A stretch of DNA of 60,109 nt, from NCBI RefSeq assembly GCF_001400735.1, contig NZ_LJPW01000044.1, positions 6,644 to 66,752 of the forward strand. Direction: 5' to 3'. Positions 31,807-42,005 of the stretch are shown piece by piece (position 1 is the stretch's first letter; every line of letters starts with the position of its first letter). The notes under the pieces were generated by a model, which searched no databases, was not told the DNA's origin, and saw only the letters and a program-made list of their open reading frames with translations. The translations under genes and the position numbers were made by a program. This stretch comes from Pseudomonas caricapapayae. GTDB taxonomy: Bacteria; Pseudomonadota; Gammaproteobacteria; Pseudomonadales; Pseudomonadaceae.

Positions 31807-32703
31807 TCAGTGTGCGTAGTCGGCAAGCTTGTCCTGCATGAAATCCAGAAAGCATTGAATCCTCAACGCCAGTCGGGAATTGCGGTAGTACACCGCATGG
31901 ATAGGCTGGCGATAACCGCTATTGGCCTCGCGCAACAGACTGACCATCCGCCCCTCACGCAGATCCTCTCGGGTCATGAAGTCGGACAGGCAGGCAATCC
32001 CGACACCCTCAAGCACCAGATGACGCAAGGTGTCTCCGCTGGAGGCCGATATGGCAGGCTTGATCGGCAGGCGATCACCGTCTGCATGGCGCAGGGGCCA
32101 TTGATTGAGAAACTCCACCTGCGTGAAGCCCACCAACACATGCTGCGCCAGGTCTTCCGCAGTTTTGGGAGTACCATGACGCTTCAGATAAGCCGGGCTG
32201 GCGACGATATTCAGCAGGCAACTGCCCAGCGGGCGGGCGTGCAGGGTGGAATCAGGCAGCACACCGATACGAATGGCAATATCCGTGCTCTGCTCGAGCA
32301 GGTCGATGAACCAGTCATCGCTGTTGAGCTCCAGCTCGATACCCGGATAACGCTGTCGAAACTCCGCCACATGCGGCACGATGGAATGCAGCATGAACGG
32401 TGATGCAGCGTTGATACGCAAGCGTCCGGCGGGCGTCTGTCGGGATGACGAGAGCCTTTCCTCCAGGCTTTCCATCTGCTCGAGGATATGACGGGCCCGC
32501 TCCAGAAAGAACCTGCCCTCCTCGGTCAGGTCCATGCGCCGCGTCGTTCGGTTGATCAGCGTGGTTTCAAGCTTGGCTTCCAGACGCGACAAAGTACGGC
32601 TGACGCCTGAAGGCGTCTGGCCCATTTTCTCGGCTGCAGCGGAAATCGAACCACTTTCGACGACCGAGACAAACACCTGCAATTCATCGGATCGGGCTTT
32701 CAC
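31807..32703 (-). CDS. LysR-type transcriptional regulator
   Basis: 298 aa from GTG 32703. The N-terminal winged helix (about 5-65) includes ISAAAEKMGQTPSGVSRTLS and INRTTRRMDLTEEG; the C-terminal substrate-binding domain begins near 90 (GRLRINAASPFMLHSIVPH). Of the CrgA/DmlR-like group. It lies 74 bases downstream of mdaB on the same strand, so it may regulate that gene (inference). The inducer is unknown. Confidence 0.9.
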   Translation of the reverse strand: MKARSDELQVFVSVVESGSISAAAEKMGQTPSGVSRTLSRLEAKLETTLINRTTRRMDLTEEGRFFLERARHILEQMESLEERLSSSRQTPAGRLRINAASPFMLHSIVPHVAEFRQRYPGIELELNSDDWFIDLLEQSTDIAIRIGVLPDSTLHARPLGSCLLNIVASPAYLKRHGTPKTAEDLAQHVLVGFTQVEFLNQWPLRHADGDRLPIKPAISASSGDTLRHLVLEGVGIACLSDFMTREDLREGRMVSLLREANSGYRQPIHAVYYRNSRLALRIQCFLDFMQDKLADYAH

Positions 32704-32777
32704 TGTTGTCCCCTGCTCAACACGCAGGGGATATTAGCGCTGTTCAGTGCAAAAGTTCTGCGTACTGCACGTTTTGC

Positions 32778-33365
32778 TCACTGCACAGCAAACACAGCAC
32801 CCAGGTGCGCTTCATAACGCTGTACGTCCGCTTCGATAGTCGGCACTTTCATCACGTCCACGGCAAGAAACGTCGGCAGCCCGGTCATGCCCAGAAACTC
32901 GTTGGCCTTGTGAAACGGGAAGTACACCGCATCGACGCCTTTGGCCTCGAAGAAATCGGACGGATCGTCGAAAGCTTTCTGCGGCGCATTCCAGGTTGCG
33001 GAGATCATGTACTGCTTGCCGTGCAGCAAGCCGCCACTGCCGTAAGTCTGCGATGCATCCGAACGGGTGCGGCCGTCGTTGGCGTAGAGGCTGCCGTGAC
33101 CTTCGGTAAACACTTCATCAATGTATTTCTTGACTGTCCAGGGCGCGCCCATCCACCAGCCAGGCATTTGCCAGACGATGACATCGGCCCAGAGAAACTT
33201 CTGCACTTCCTCGGCCACGTCGTAGCCGCCGTCGATGAAAGTTTGCTGCACATCAAAACCGGCACGGTCCATGAACGCTACACCAGCCTCATGCAGGGTT
33301 GCGTTGTAGCGGCCATCGGAATGCGCAAACTGTTTACCGCCGTTGAGGAACAATACTTTTTTCAT
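32778..33365 (-). CDS. mdaB: NAD(P)H:quinone oxidoreductase, MdaB type
   Basis: 195 aa from ATG 33365 (MKKVLFLNGGKQFAHSDGRYN). A flavodoxin-fold FAD enzyme that reduces quinones by two electrons and guards against oxidative stress. Seen: the flavin-binding WQMPGWWMGAPWTVKKYID segment and GHGSLYANDGRTR. Length matches E. coli MdaB (193 aa). Upstream of a LysR gene on the same strand. Confidence 0.88.
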   Translation of the reverse strand: MKKVLFLNGGKQFAHSDGRYNATLHEAGVAFMDRAGFDVQQTFIDGGYDVAEEVQKFLWADVIVWQMPGWWMGAPWTVKKYIDEVFTEGHGSLYANDGRTRSDASQTYGSGGLLHGKQYMISATWNAPQKAFDDPSDFFEAKGVDAVYFPFHKANEFLGMTGLPTFLAVDVMKVPTIEADVQRYEAHLGAVFAVQ

Positions 33366-33560
33366 GGCTGATCTCTCGCTGCTCGCCCCGGCAAATCTTG
33401 AAACCGGGGGAAGGTCATTAATGGATGAGCCGAGGATAGAGGGATGTACACGCATGAGTAAGGCAGCAACGGTCAAAATACTCTTGCTGCCAAGTCACGA
33501 ATAGCGTTACGACTGTTGAGCCGAACGGATGAACCCTCGTCCAAGCACAACGGATCGAGA

Positions 33561-34325
33561 TCAGCCTTTTATCAGCAGATGCAGTCCCAACAGCCCCATG
33601 CCGATGAAAAACACCCGCTTGAACAGCACAGCGCTGATCCGCTGTCGCAGCCATTGTCCGAGCAGCATGCCCAGCAGGGCCGGAATCAGCGCCAGTGTCG
33701 ACGCGCCCAGCTCTGCGCCGCCCAGCGCACCGTTCCACGACAGACCAGCCGCCAGTGCCAGCGTCGAGACGGTAAACGACAACCCCAGCGCCTGAACCAG
33801 TTGATCGCGCTCAAGCCCCAGCGCCTGCAGATAAGGCACCACGGGGATCACGAATACACCGGTGGCCGAAGCGATAACCCCGGTCACCAGGCCGCACAAC
33901 GGCCCCAGCCAGCGCTCGGCTGCGGCCGCAACCCTGAAGGTCGGCAGGAACAGCCCGCTCAACGCATACAGAAACAACGCGCCGCCTAATGCTCGCGTCA
34001 TCGAATGGCTGCCGCTCATGCCAAGCCAGAAGGCTCCGGCCAGGGTGCCGATAAAAATCATGCTCAGCATCGGCCACAACCGTTTCAACAGAGGCCGCAG
34101 ATTCCCCCCGGTCGCCAGTTGCCAGACATTGGTGAAGGTCGATGGAATAATCAGTAACGCGGCGGCCTGTGCCGGCAGCATGGCCAGTCCCAGCAAACCC
34201 ATCGCCACGGTGGGCAAACCAAGACCGATGACACCCTTGACGGTACCGGCCAGGAGGAACGTGCCGATCACCAGCGCCGAAAGCCCCCAACCGAGGGCCT
34301 GATAGAAATCGACGATTGAGTGCAT
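33561..34325 (-). CDS. TauE/SafE-family membrane transporter
   Basis: 254 aa with about eight hydrophobic segments in two halves. Typical family motifs: GLGLPTVAMGLLGLAM in the first half and TGVIASATGVFVIPVVPYLQ in the second. The family exports sulfite, sulfoacetate or other organosulfur compounds, or takes up such anions; the substrate here is unknown. It lies 35 bases downstream of selU on the same strand and could belong to that transcript. Confidence 0.88.
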   Translation of the reverse strand: MHSIVDFYQALGWGLSALVIGTFLLAGTVKGVIGLGLPTVAMGLLGLAMLPAQAAALLIIPSTFTNVWQLATGGNLRPLLKRLWPMLSMIFIGTLAGAFWLGMSGSHSMTRALGGALFLYALSGLFLPTFRVAAAAERWLGPLCGLVTGVIASATGVFVIPVVPYLQALGLERDQLVQALGLSFTVSTLALAAGLSWNGALGGAELGASTLALIPALLGMLLGQWLRQRISAVLFKRVFFIGMGLLGLHLLIKG

Positions 34326-34360
34326 GGCATCCCTGGCCAGATTGATGGGTGGGTTAGGGC

Positions 34361-35461
34361 TTAGCGTTTGTCAGATCGCTCGCGCAAATAGGCCAGCACG
34401 TCCGCCTGATTGCCTGCGAATTCGATACGCGCCGCTTTGTGTTCGCGCTGATAAGCGTACATCGGATCGTAATATTCGCCGAGCAGGCCTTCGATCCAGA
34501 CTCTGTGCAGGTCAACCGTACCGTTACGCTGTTGCGCTTCCAGCGCCGTCTGCATCAGGCCCGAAAGTCGCTGATGACGCTCGCCGCCCAGGCGTTTGTG
34601 AATGTTGGCCAGACTTTTCAGCAAACGCTCAGCGAACAGACCAAACCCCTGCTCTTCTCCCTTGACGCTGATGAATTCGGCGCACAGGTTGACGACATAA
34701 TCATCCAGAATGCGCTCGACACGGTTCTCGAAGCTGTCTTCCAGCCAGACCACGGGGCAGCCCTGCATTGCCTGGTGCAGTTCCAGAGGTACGTTGCAGC
34801 TGCCGACCAGACGGCTTTCATCCTCCACAACGAACTGTTCGATACCGGCTGCACGCTTCTTGAGCAGGTCGATGGCCAGACGATTTTCGAAGTCGATCTG
34901 CGCGGGCTGACCGGTTGCACGCTTGCCGAAGCTGGAGCCGCGATGATTGGCGATTCCTTCCAGATCCAGGCTGTTGGGCAACTGTGTCAATACCTCGGTC
35001 TTGCCCGTCCCGGTCATGCCGCCCAGCACGACAAGATCGCACTCGGTCACGGCATCGTGCAGGGTATCCAGCAGGAAGGTGCGCATCGCCTTGTAGCCGC
35101 CAAGAATGCGCGGGTAGTCGACTCCGGCCTCCTTCAGCCAGCGCTGGACCGTCTGTGAACGCAGACCGCCGCGGAAGCAATACAGGTAGCCGTCCGGGTT
35201 CGCTCTGGCAAATTCGATCCACGCGCTGACCCGTGCGTCCTTGACCTGACCGCACACCAGCTGATGCCCTAGCTGGATAGCGGCGTCCTGACCGTGTTGT
35301 TTGTAACAGGTGCCGACCTTCTGCCGCTCGATGTCATTCATCAGCGGCAGGTTGATCACCCCGGGAAAAGCGCCCTTGGAGAACTCGACTGGCGCGCGAG
35401 CGTCCATCATCGGCACATCGTCGAGAAAAAGCCTGCGGTAATCGCTGCTGTTGTCGGCCAT
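34361..35461 (-). CDS. selU: tRNA 2-selenouridine synthase SelU (MnmH)
   Basis: 366 aa. It replaces the sulfur of mnm5s2U34 in tRNA-Lys, -Glu and -Gln with selenium, via a geranylated intermediate. The rhodanese domain (about 8-130) has the catalytic Cys95 in [10 protein letters not shown], and the P-loop domain has GMTGTGKT (148-155). The start codon overlaps the selD stop (TGATG), so translation is coupled to selD, which supplies selenophosphate. Confidence 0.96.
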   Translation of the reverse strand: MADNSSDYRRLFLDDVPMMDARAPVEFSKGAFPGVINLPLMNDIERQKVGTCYKQHGQDAAIQLGHQLVCGQVKDARVSAWIEFARANPDGYLYCFRGGLRSQTVQRWLKEAGVDYPRILGGYKAMRTFLLDTLHDAVTECDLVVLGGMTGTGKTEVLTQLPNSLDLEGIANHRGSSFGKRATGQPAQIDFENRLAIDLLKKRAAGIEQFVVEDESRLVGSCNVPLELHQAMQGCPVVWLEDSFENRVERILDDYVVNLCAEFISVKGEEQGFGLFAERLLKSLANIHKRLGGERHQRLSGLMQTALEAQQRNGTVDLHRVWIEGLLGEYYDPMYAYQREHKAARIEFAGNQADVLAYLRERSDKR

Positions 35462-36495
35462 CAGAACACCTCGACGGCGTGGGTCTGTCGCTCATGCAAA
35501 GTGCCGATAGGGTTGAGCAGCAGGCCCAGTTCGGCAGCCACCATCAGAAACTCCGCTTCGCCTTCGGGGCTGACCGCGACCAGCAAACCGCCACTGGTCT
35601 GCGGGTCGCACAGCAGATCGCGTTGCGCATCGCTGAGCGACGCAATCCTGTCGCCATAACTGTCGAAATTGCGCAATGTGCCGCCCGGCACACAGCCCTC
35701 GGCAATGTAATGCTCGACGCCGGGCAGCCGCGGTACGGCGGCGTAGTCCAGGCGGGCAGTCAAACCTGCGCCGTCGGCCATTTCCACCAGATGCCCGAGC
35801 AGGCCGAAGCCGGTGACATCGGTCATTGCCGCCACGCCTGCCAGTTTGCCAAAACGGCTACCCGGCTTGTTCAGGGTACACATCCAGTCGCGCGCCAGAC
35901 CGATATCTTCATCGCGCAACTTCGACTTTTTTTCGGCGGTCGTGAGGATGCCGATGCCCAGGGGTTTGGTCAGGTAAAGCGTGCACCCCGCCTGCGCAGT
36001 GTCGTTGCGTTTCATGTGCTTTTTCTGCACCACACCCGTCACAGCCAGACCGAAGATCGGCTCCGGCGCATCGATGGAGTGCCCGCCAGCCAGCGGAATA
36101 CCGGCAGCATCACAGACTGCACGGCCACCGCGAATGACCTCGCGCGCGACTTCGGGCGGCAGCTCGTTGACCGGCCAGCCGAGAATGGCGATGGCCATCA
36201 GCGGGTCGCCGCCCATCGCGTAGATATCGCTGATGGCGTTGGTGGCAGCGATGCGCCCGAAGTCGAACGGGTCATCGACGATGGGCATGAAAAAGTCAGT
36301 GGTCGATACCACGCCGCGTTCGTCATCCAGCGCATAGACCGCAGCATCGTCACGCGAGGCGTTGCCAACCCAGAGGTTAGGGTCGAGGTTCTGAGCGCCA
36401 CTGCCCGCGAGGATCACGTCCAGCACTTTGGGGGAAATCTTGCAGCCACACCCTGCTCCGTGACTGTACTGGGTCAGGCGGATTGGCTCGTTCAT
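35461..36495 (-). CDS. selD: Selenophosphate synthetase SelD
   Basis: 344 aa from ATG 36495. It makes selenophosphate from selenide and ATP. The catalytic site HGAGCGCK holds Cys16 and Lys19 (Cys17 and Lys20 in E. coli), so this is a Cys and not a Sec form and needs no SECIS. Other motifs: [20 protein letters not shown] and [12 protein letters not shown]. Only the tRNA branch (selU) is seen next to it; selA, selB and selC are not in this window. Confidence 0.97.
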   Translation of the reverse strand: MNEPIRLTQYSHGAGCGCKISPKVLDVILAGSGAQNLDPNLWVGNASRDDAAVYALDDERGVVSTTDFFMPIVDDPFDFGRIAATNAISDIYAMGGDPLMAIAILGWPVNELPPEVAREVIRGGRAVCDAAGIPLAGGHSIDAPEPIFGLAVTGVVQKKHMKRNDTAQAGCTLYLTKPLGIGILTTAEKKSKLRDEDIGLARDWMCTLNKPGSRFGKLAGVAAMTDVTGFGLLGHLVEMADGAGLTARLDYAAVPRLPGVEHYIAEGCVPGGTLRNFDSYGDRIASLSDAQRDLLCDPQTSGGLLVAVSPEGEAEFLMVAAELGLLLNPIGTLHERQTHAVEVF

Positions 36496-36607
36496 CGCAA
36501 CACTCTCGGTTACCGGGAAACAGGCTGCGGAGTCTAGGGGCTGTGCCCTTATCAGCGCAAACCGCGTCGCCCGCCGGTTGTGCATCCGGGCGAAGAATCT
36601 GCCGAAC

Positions 36608-36635
36608 TGGCCTTTCTCGCCATGCCTCTTATAAT
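36608..36635 (+). promoter_or_regulatory. Probable promoter of the selenium-type ABC operon
   Basis: A perfect TATAAT (36630-36635) follows a poor -35 (TGGCCT, 36608-36613) after 16 bases, about 95 bases before the first gene. The weak -35 suggests an activator or low basal use. Confidence 0.45.
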
Positions 36636-36730
36636 CCCCGCGCATCACCATCGAATCCTGTGAAGCACCGCCTGCTCATGCTCGCGGGCCTCGCTCAATC
36701 CTTTTTCCGCTATTGAACCGGAGAACCTCC

Positions 36731-37582
36731 ATGCTCAAGCGTACCCTGGCGCTCGCCGCCGGCCTTGCCCTGTCCTTCTCCGCACTGACCAGCCATGCTG
36801 CCGACACCCTGCGCGTTTCGGCCATTCCCGATGAAGCGCCTACCGAACTGCTGCGCAAGTTCAAACCGCTGGGAGCCTATCTGGAACAGCGCCTGGGCAT
36901 GAAAGTCGAGTTCGTTCCGGTTGCGGATTACCCGGCAGTGGTCGAGGCACTGGCCACTGACCGGCTCGACATGGCGTGGCTGGGCGGCTTCACCTTCGTC
37001 CAGGTCAACCTCAAGACCGGTAATGCGGTGCCACTGGTACAGCGTGAACAGGACGCCAGATTCACCAGCAAATTCATCACTTCCGATCCGAACGTGAAAA
37101 CCCTGGCGGACCTCAAAGGCAAGACGTTTGCCTTTGGCTCGGTGTCGTCGACATCCGGCAGCCTGATGCCGCGCTATTTCATGCTCAAGGAAAACATCAA
37201 GCCGGAAACATTCTTCAGCCGTGTTGCTTATTCCGGCGCGCATGACGCAACCGCTGCCTGGGTTCAGGCGGGCAAGGTCGATGCAGGCGTGCTCAACGCC
37301 AGCGTGTGGGACAAACTGGTTGCCAGCGGTAAGGTCGACACGAGCAAGGTGCACGTTTTTGAAACCACACCGGCTTATTTCGACTACAACTGGACCGTAC
37401 GTGGCAGCCTCGACCCGGCGCTGGCGGCGAAGATCAAGCAGGCGTTCCTTGACCTCGACCCGGCCAACCCGGAGCAGAAGGCAATTCTTGATCTTCAGGC
37501 TGCCAGCCGTTTCATCGAGACCAAACCAGAAAACTACAAGGGCATCGAAGAAGCCGCACGCGCTGCCGACCTGCTGAAATGA
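36731..37582 (+). CDS. ABC transporter substrate-binding protein, PhnD-like, probably for selenium oxyanions
   Basis: 283 aa from ATG 36731, preceded by GGAG. Signal peptide MLKRTLALAAGLALSFSALTSHA. The mature protein is PhnD/SsuA-like (DTLRVSAIPDEAPTELLRKF, MAWLGGFTFVQ). A subfamily of these proteins beside selD has been annotated as a putative selenate ABC transporter (known annotation, function not proven to my knowledge). The divergent selD-selU pair fits that reading. A phosphonate or phosphite binder is the alternative. Confidence 0.8.
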   Translation: MLKRTLALAAGLALSFSALTSHAADTLRVSAIPDEAPTELLRKFKPLGAYLEQRLGMKVEFVPVADYPAVVEALATDRLDMAWLGGFTFVQVNLKTGNAVPLVQREQDARFTSKFITSDPNVKTLADLKGKTFAFGSVSSTSGSLMPRYFMLKENIKPETFFSRVAYSGAHDATAAWVQAGKVDAGVLNASVWDKLVASGKVDTSKVHVFETTPAYFDYNWTVRGSLDPALAAKIKQAFLDLDPANPEQKAILDLQAASRFIETKPENYKGIEEAARAADLLK

Positions 37583-38376
37583 CCCTGCGTCTGTCCGGCA
37601 TCGAGCTGCGCCACAGCGACGGCACACTGGCGTTGCGCGGCCTGGACCTGAGCATCGCTCGCGGCGAGCGGGTGGCGATCATCGGGCCGTCCGGTGCGGG
37701 CAAGACAACGCTGCTCAATCTGCTGGCCAGCGCGCTGCCACCCAGTGCCGGTCAACTTGAGGTGCTGGGGGCAAATCCCTGGCAACTCTCCAGCAAACAC
37801 CGCCAACGCCTGCGCAGCCGCATTGCGCTGATCCATCAGGCACCACCGTTGCCTGCGCGTCAGCGGGTCATCACGGCGGTGTCTGCGGGCCGACTGGGTC
37901 AATGGGGGCTGGGCAAAAGCCTGCTGAACCTGCTGCACCCACTGGACATCCGCGGTGCCCGCGAGGTGCTGGCACGCCTGGACCTGGCGGACAAACTGTT
38001 CGAGCGCTGCCAGCAATTGTCTGGCGGGCAGTTGCAACGCGTCGGCATCGCCCGCGCCTTGTATCAGACGCCTGAACTGCTGCTGGCCGACGAGCCGGTT
38101 TCGGCGATGGACCCGCGTCTGGCCGATCACACCCTTGCGCTGTTATGCCAGCACGCCGTCGAGCACAACGTGACGCTGGTCGCCAGCCTGCATGCGGTAG
38201 AACTGGCGCTGGCCCACTTCCCGCGAGTCATAGGGGTGCGTGACGGGAAAATCCACTTTGACCTCACTGCAAACGAGGTCGACAGGCAGCATCTGGACAC
38301 GCTGTATGCCAATGAACAGCTGAGCCCTCGATCCATCATGGATGCGCCTGAAACACACTGGACGCCTCGATGCTGA
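37579..38376 (+). CDS. ABC transporter ATP-binding protein (PhnC-like)
   Basis: 265 aa, overlapping the binding-protein gene by 4 bases (ATGA). Walker A GPSGAGKT (about 36-43), ABC signature LSGGQLQRVGIARAL, Walker B LLADEPVSAMDP and the H loop VASLHAVELAL are all intact. Closest in layout to phosphonate-type PhnC. It powers the two permeases downstream. Confidence 0.9.
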   Translation: MTLRLSGIELRHSDGTLALRGLDLSIARGERVAIIGPSGAGKTTLLNLLASALPPSAGQLEVLGANPWQLSSKHRQRLRSRIALIHQAPPLPARQRVITAVSAGRLGQWGLGKSLLNLLHPLDIRGAREVLARLDLADKLFERCQQLSGGQLQRVGIARALYQTPELLLADEPVSAMDPRLADHTLALLCQHAVEHNVTLVASLHAVELALAHFPRVIGVRDGKIHFDLTANEVDRQHLDTLYANEQLSPRSIMDAPETHWTPRC

Positions 38377-39197
38377 CCCGGGATCAGCGCGATCCGGCAG
38401 CAATGCCACGACTGTTGCTGACGCTGTTGGCTGTCGTCCTGCTCTGGCCGGGCATTCGTCTGGCCGAGCTGAACCCGCTGGTCCTGCTGCACGCCGACAA
38501 TGCCCGGACAATGGGCAGCTTCCTCGCCGGGTTCTGGCCTGCAGCGCACTCAGCAGAATTTCTCGAACTGCTGCTGGATGCGACCTTGCAAACGCTGGCT
38601 ATCGCCACTGCGGGCATCGCGCTCGCTCTGCTGCTGGCCATACCGGCAGGTCTGCTCGCCAGCAAGGCCTTGTCCCTGTCAGCCGCCTCCCGCGGCGGAC
38701 GGCCCGGCTGGCTCGGCCAATGCCTGCGCTGGCCGGTGCGCGGCGTGCTGATTTTCCTGCGCAGCGTGCCGGAAATCGTCTGGGCACTGTTGTTTGTGCG
38801 TGCGGTCGGGCTGGGTCCGACCGCAGGCGTGCTGGCCATCGCCATCACCTATGCAGGCATGCTCGGCAAGGTGTACGCCGAGATTTTCGAATCGGTGGAC
38901 CAGCGCCCCGCCCACGCGCTGCTCCAGTCAGGCAGCGGACGGCTGGCCGCGCTCGCCTACGGCATCCTGCCCAATGCGGCCGCAGAGTTGACGTCCTATA
39001 CCGTGTATCGCTGGGAGTGCGCCGTGCGCGCCTCGGTGGTCATGGGCTTTGTCGGCGCGGGCGGACTGGGTCAGCAGATTGACCTTTCGATGCGCATGTT
39101 CGCCGGTGACGAAGTGGCGAGCATGCTGCTGACTTTTCTGCTGCTGGTCCTGCTTGCCGACCAGCTCAGCCGTCTGTTGCGCAGGCGCTTCACATGA
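38370..39197 (+). CDS. ABC transporter permease (PhnE-like), first subunit
   Basis: 275 aa with about six hydrophobic segments. The cytoplasmic loop that contacts the ATPase is seen as SVDQRPAHALLQSGSGRLA, with GFVGAGGLGQQIDLS near the C-terminus. Overlaps the ATPase gene by 7 bases and the next permease by 4. Related to, but not a copy of, the following permease. Confidence 0.88.
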   Translation: MLTRDQRDPAAMPRLLLTLLAVVLLWPGIRLAELNPLVLLHADNARTMGSFLAGFWPAAHSAEFLELLLDATLQTLAIATAGIALALLLAIPAGLLASKALSLSAASRGGRPGWLGQCLRWPVRGVLIFLRSVPEIVWALLFVRAVGLGPTAGVLAIAITYAGMLGKVYAEIFESVDQRPAHALLQSGSGRLAALAYGILPNAAAELTSYTVYRWECAVRASVVMGFVGAGGLGQQIDLSMRMFAGDEVASMLLTFLLLVLLADQLSRLLRRRFT

Positions 39198-39961
39198 AGC
39201 GCATGGGCAACCTGCTGTTGTTGTTGGCGATGATTGCGGCTGTGGTCGCCTCGTTTGCATATCTCGGCCTGGACCTGTTCACGCTGGGCAGTCATGACAA
39301 TCTGACGCAGATGAGCCGTTACGCGTCGCGCTTCCTGAACCCGGACCTGAGCAGCGACCATCTGCAGGCGATCGGCAAAGGTGCCCTGGAAACCCTGGCC
39401 ATGTCTGCGCTTGGCACGTTGCTGGCGGCCATTGCAGGTTTGCTCCTGGCATTGCCCGCTGCCGGGCGTTTCGGTTGGCTCCTGCGCAGCATGAGTCGCC
39501 TGCTGCTCAATGCGCTGCGCGCCATTCCGGAACTGGTGTGGGCCGTGTTGATGGTGCTGGCTGCCGGGCTCGGCCCCAATGCCGGCACGCTGGCACTGGC
39601 ACTGCACACCACGGGCGTTCTGGGCCGTCTGTTTGCCGAGGCACTGGAAAATACCGCGCCGCAACCCGCTGCAGCGATTCGCCTGCAGGGCGGCAGCGCC
39701 TGGCAGGCGTTCAGCTATGGCACCCTGCCCAACCTCTGGCCGCAGTTGCTGGCCTACACGCTGTATCGCTGGGAAAACAACATTCGCATGGCCAGCGTAC
39801 TGGGTTTTGTCGGGGCGGGAGGCTTGGGCCAGATGCTCTACATCAGTCTCAGCCTGTTCCAGGAAGCACAGGCCAGCACGGTCATTCTGGCGATGCTGAT
39901 ACTGGTGTTTGCCGTCGACGCATTGAGCGGCTGGAGCAGACAGCGCTGGGTGCGCAGTTGA
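39194..39961 (+). CDS. ABC transporter permease (PhnE-like), second subunit
   Basis: 255 aa, again with about six hydrophobic segments and an EAA loop (ALENTAPQPAAAIRLQGGS). It shares GFVGAGGLGQ with the first permease, so the channel is probably a heterodimer that arose by gene duplication. Last gene of the operon; it converges on ggt. Confidence 0.88.
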   Translation: MKRMGNLLLLLAMIAAVVASFAYLGLDLFTLGSHDNLTQMSRYASRFLNPDLSSDHLQAIGKGALETLAMSALGTLLAAIAGLLLALPAAGRFGWLLRSMSRLLLNALRAIPELVWAVLMVLAAGLGPNAGTLALALHTTGVLGRLFAEALENTAPQPAAAIRLQGGSAWQAFSYGTLPNLWPQLLAYTLYRWENNIRMASVLGFVGAGGLGQMLYISLSLFQEAQASTVILAMLILVFAVDALSGWSRQRWVRS

Positions 39962-39980
39962 AACCACAGCAGAAACAAAG

Positions 39981-40013
39981 ACGCCACAGTCCTGACGTAC
40001 AGAACCGTGGCGT
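39981..40013. terminator. Hairpin between convergent permease and ggt genes
   Basis: ACGCCAC (39981-39987) and GTGGCGT (40007-40013) are perfectly complementary, with a 19-base loop. There is no T run on either strand, so termination here would be weak or Rho-assisted. Confidence 0.4.
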
Positions 40014-40028
40014 GATCAGTGGCGTGAC

Positions 40029-41756
40029 TTAGTAACCCAGCGACAAACCGGTGTTACGGCGCGGGTCGTTGGCACCATAGAAGCGGTTGTTACCGACCGG
40101 TTTGCCAGCCAGCGAAGGCGCGCCCACCAGAATTGCCGCTACGTGATTGAGTGGCTGAGGACCGGCGAACTTGTGGCCCCAGCTCTCGAGAATCTTCAGC
40201 GTGTCGGGGCTGACCGCAAAGGTGTCGATGTTGGTTGCCTCGGGCTGCCATTGCTGGTGGAAACGCGGCGCATCCACTGCTTCCTGAATGTTCATGCCGT
40301 AGTCGATGACGTTGAGCATGGTCAGCAGGGTCGCGGTAATGATGCGACTGCCGCCCGGCGTGCCGACGACCATGACAGCCTTGCCGTCCTTGGTGACGAT
40401 GGTCGGGCTCATGGACGACAGCGGCGTCTTGCCCGGCGCAATGGCGTTGGCCTCACCCTGCACCAGACCGTACATATTGGGCACGCCGACCTTGACGGTA
40501 AAGTCATCCATTTCGTCGTTGAGAATCACACCGGTCTTGCTGGCCATGACGCCCGCGCCGAACCAATTGTTCAGGGTGTAAGTCACCGAAACCGCATTGC
40601 CCCATTTGTCGACAATCGAATAGTGGGTGGTATTGCTGCCTTCATGAGGCGCGACACCCGGTTTGATCTTGTTCGAATCACCGGCTTTTTGCGGTTCGAT
40701 GGCGGCACGCAGTTTGGCCGCGTACTTGACGTCCAGCAGATGCTCGACCGGATTCTTGACGAAATCCGGGTCGCCCAGATAACTGTTGCGATCCGCGTAG
40801 GCGTGACGCATGGCTTCGATCTGATAGTGCATACCCTGCGCCGAGCGGAAGCCCAGCTCTTTCATCGGGTAGCCTTCGAGGATGTTCAGAATCTGGCAGA
40901 TGACCACACCGCCGGAGCTTGGCGGTGGCGCTGACACTACGTGATAGCCACGGTAGTCACATTCGACGGGGGCCAGCTCGCGGGTCTTGTAGTGATCGAG
41001 GTCCGCCTGGGTAATGATGCCCTTGCCGGCCTGACTGGAATCGACCAGCGCCTTGGCGACCCAGCCCTTGTAGAAGCCGTCGCTGCCCTTGTCGGAGATT
41101 TCCTGAAGGGTCTTGGCGAGGTCTTTCTGCACCAGTTTCTGACCGACCTGCATCGGCTCGCCCTTGTCGAGGAAGATAGAGCCGGAGTCGGCCATGTCTG
41201 CCTTGAACACATCCGTGGCGCTCGACAACATGTCCACATCGCCCTGACCCAGCACAAATCCTTCTTCTGCGAGTTTGATTGCCGGTGCGATGACCTCCTG
41301 GCGTTTGCGAGTACCGTACTTGCTCAGCGCCATTTCCATGCCGGATACCGTGCCCGGCACGCCAACGGCCAGATGGCCTTTGGCGCTGAGGTCAGGGATG
41401 ACCTTGCCGTCCTTGTCCAGGTACATGTTGGCGGTCGCTGCCAGCGGTGCTTTCTCACGGAAGTCGAGGAAGGTCTTGCGCCCGTCCGCCAGCTGGATGG
41501 TCATGAAACCACCACCACCGAGGTTACCGGCGGCAGGATAGACCACCGCCAGTGCGTAACCGACGGCTACGGCCGCATCGACAGCGTTACCGCCAGCCTT
41601 GAGCACATCGACACCCACATGCGTGGCCAGGTGCTGAGCCGTGACAACCATGCCGTTTTCGGCAGCAACCGGGGCTTGTGACGCAGCGAATGCGGGGGAG
41701 TACGCGACAATCAGTGCCGTCGCAATCAGCGATCTGGCGAGGGGTTCGAACTTCAT
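40029..41756 (-). CDS. ggt: Gamma-glutamyltransferase, secreted
   Basis: 575 aa from ATG 41756. A signal peptide (MKFEPLARSLIATALIVAYSP..., cut near 25) sends it to the periplasm, where it hydrolyses or transfers the gamma-glutamyl group of glutathione. It matures by self-cleavage: the nucleophile is the first Thr of NTTHYS, Thr376, which splits the chain into a large and a small subunit. The oxyanion-hole segment (GTPGGSRI) is in the small subunit. The frame extends upstream of 41756 but the signal peptide fixes the start. Confidence 0.95.
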   Translation of the reverse strand: MKFEPLARSLIATALIVAYSPAFAASQAPVAAENGMVVTAQHLATHVGVDVLKAGGNAVDAAVAVGYALAVVYPAAGNLGGGGFMTIQLADGRKTFLDFREKAPLAATANMYLDKDGKVIPDLSAKGHLAVGVPGTVSGMEMALSKYGTRKRQEVIAPAIKLAEEGFVLGQGDVDMLSSATDVFKADMADSGSIFLDKGEPMQVGQKLVQKDLAKTLQEISDKGSDGFYKGWVAKALVDSSQAGKGIITQADLDHYKTRELAPVECDYRGYHVVSAPPPSSGGVVICQILNILEGYPMKELGFRSAQGMHYQIEAMRHAYADRNSYLGDPDFVKNPVEHLLDVKYAAKLRAAIEPQKAGDSNKIKPGVAPHEGSNTTHYSIVDKWGNAVSVTYTLNNWFGAGVMASKTGVILNDEMDDFTVKVGVPNMYGLVQGEANAIAPGKTPLSSMSPTIVTKDGKAVMVVGTPGGSRIITATLLTMLNVIDYGMNIQEAVDAPRFHQQWQPEATNIDTFAVSPDTLKILESWGHKFAGPQPLNHVAAILVGAPSLAGKPVGNNRFYGANDPRRNTGLSLGY

Positions 41757-42005
41757 GATCGATCTCTTCTTTTTCTGAGTCAGGGACGTTTGATGATGAA
41801 AGCATTGCCACCCTGCCGGGGACACCGCACTTCTCATCGAAGCGTACCGGGTATCCCTGCGCCGGTGTGACGGGTCAAAGTAGCCGGTTCCTGCGCGTTT
41901 ACCTAGCGTAAAAATCCACAGGCAGGTGAGGTAGCGCCCGTTCGAATAATGGCTTTTCGCCCCCGGCGGCGACTTGCCAGTCACAAATGGGATAAAATCT
42001 CAGAA

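Noticed and set aside
35461..36495. A selenocysteine codon in selD
   Set aside because: The catalytic motif is HGAGCGCK with Cys, and there is no in-frame TGA.
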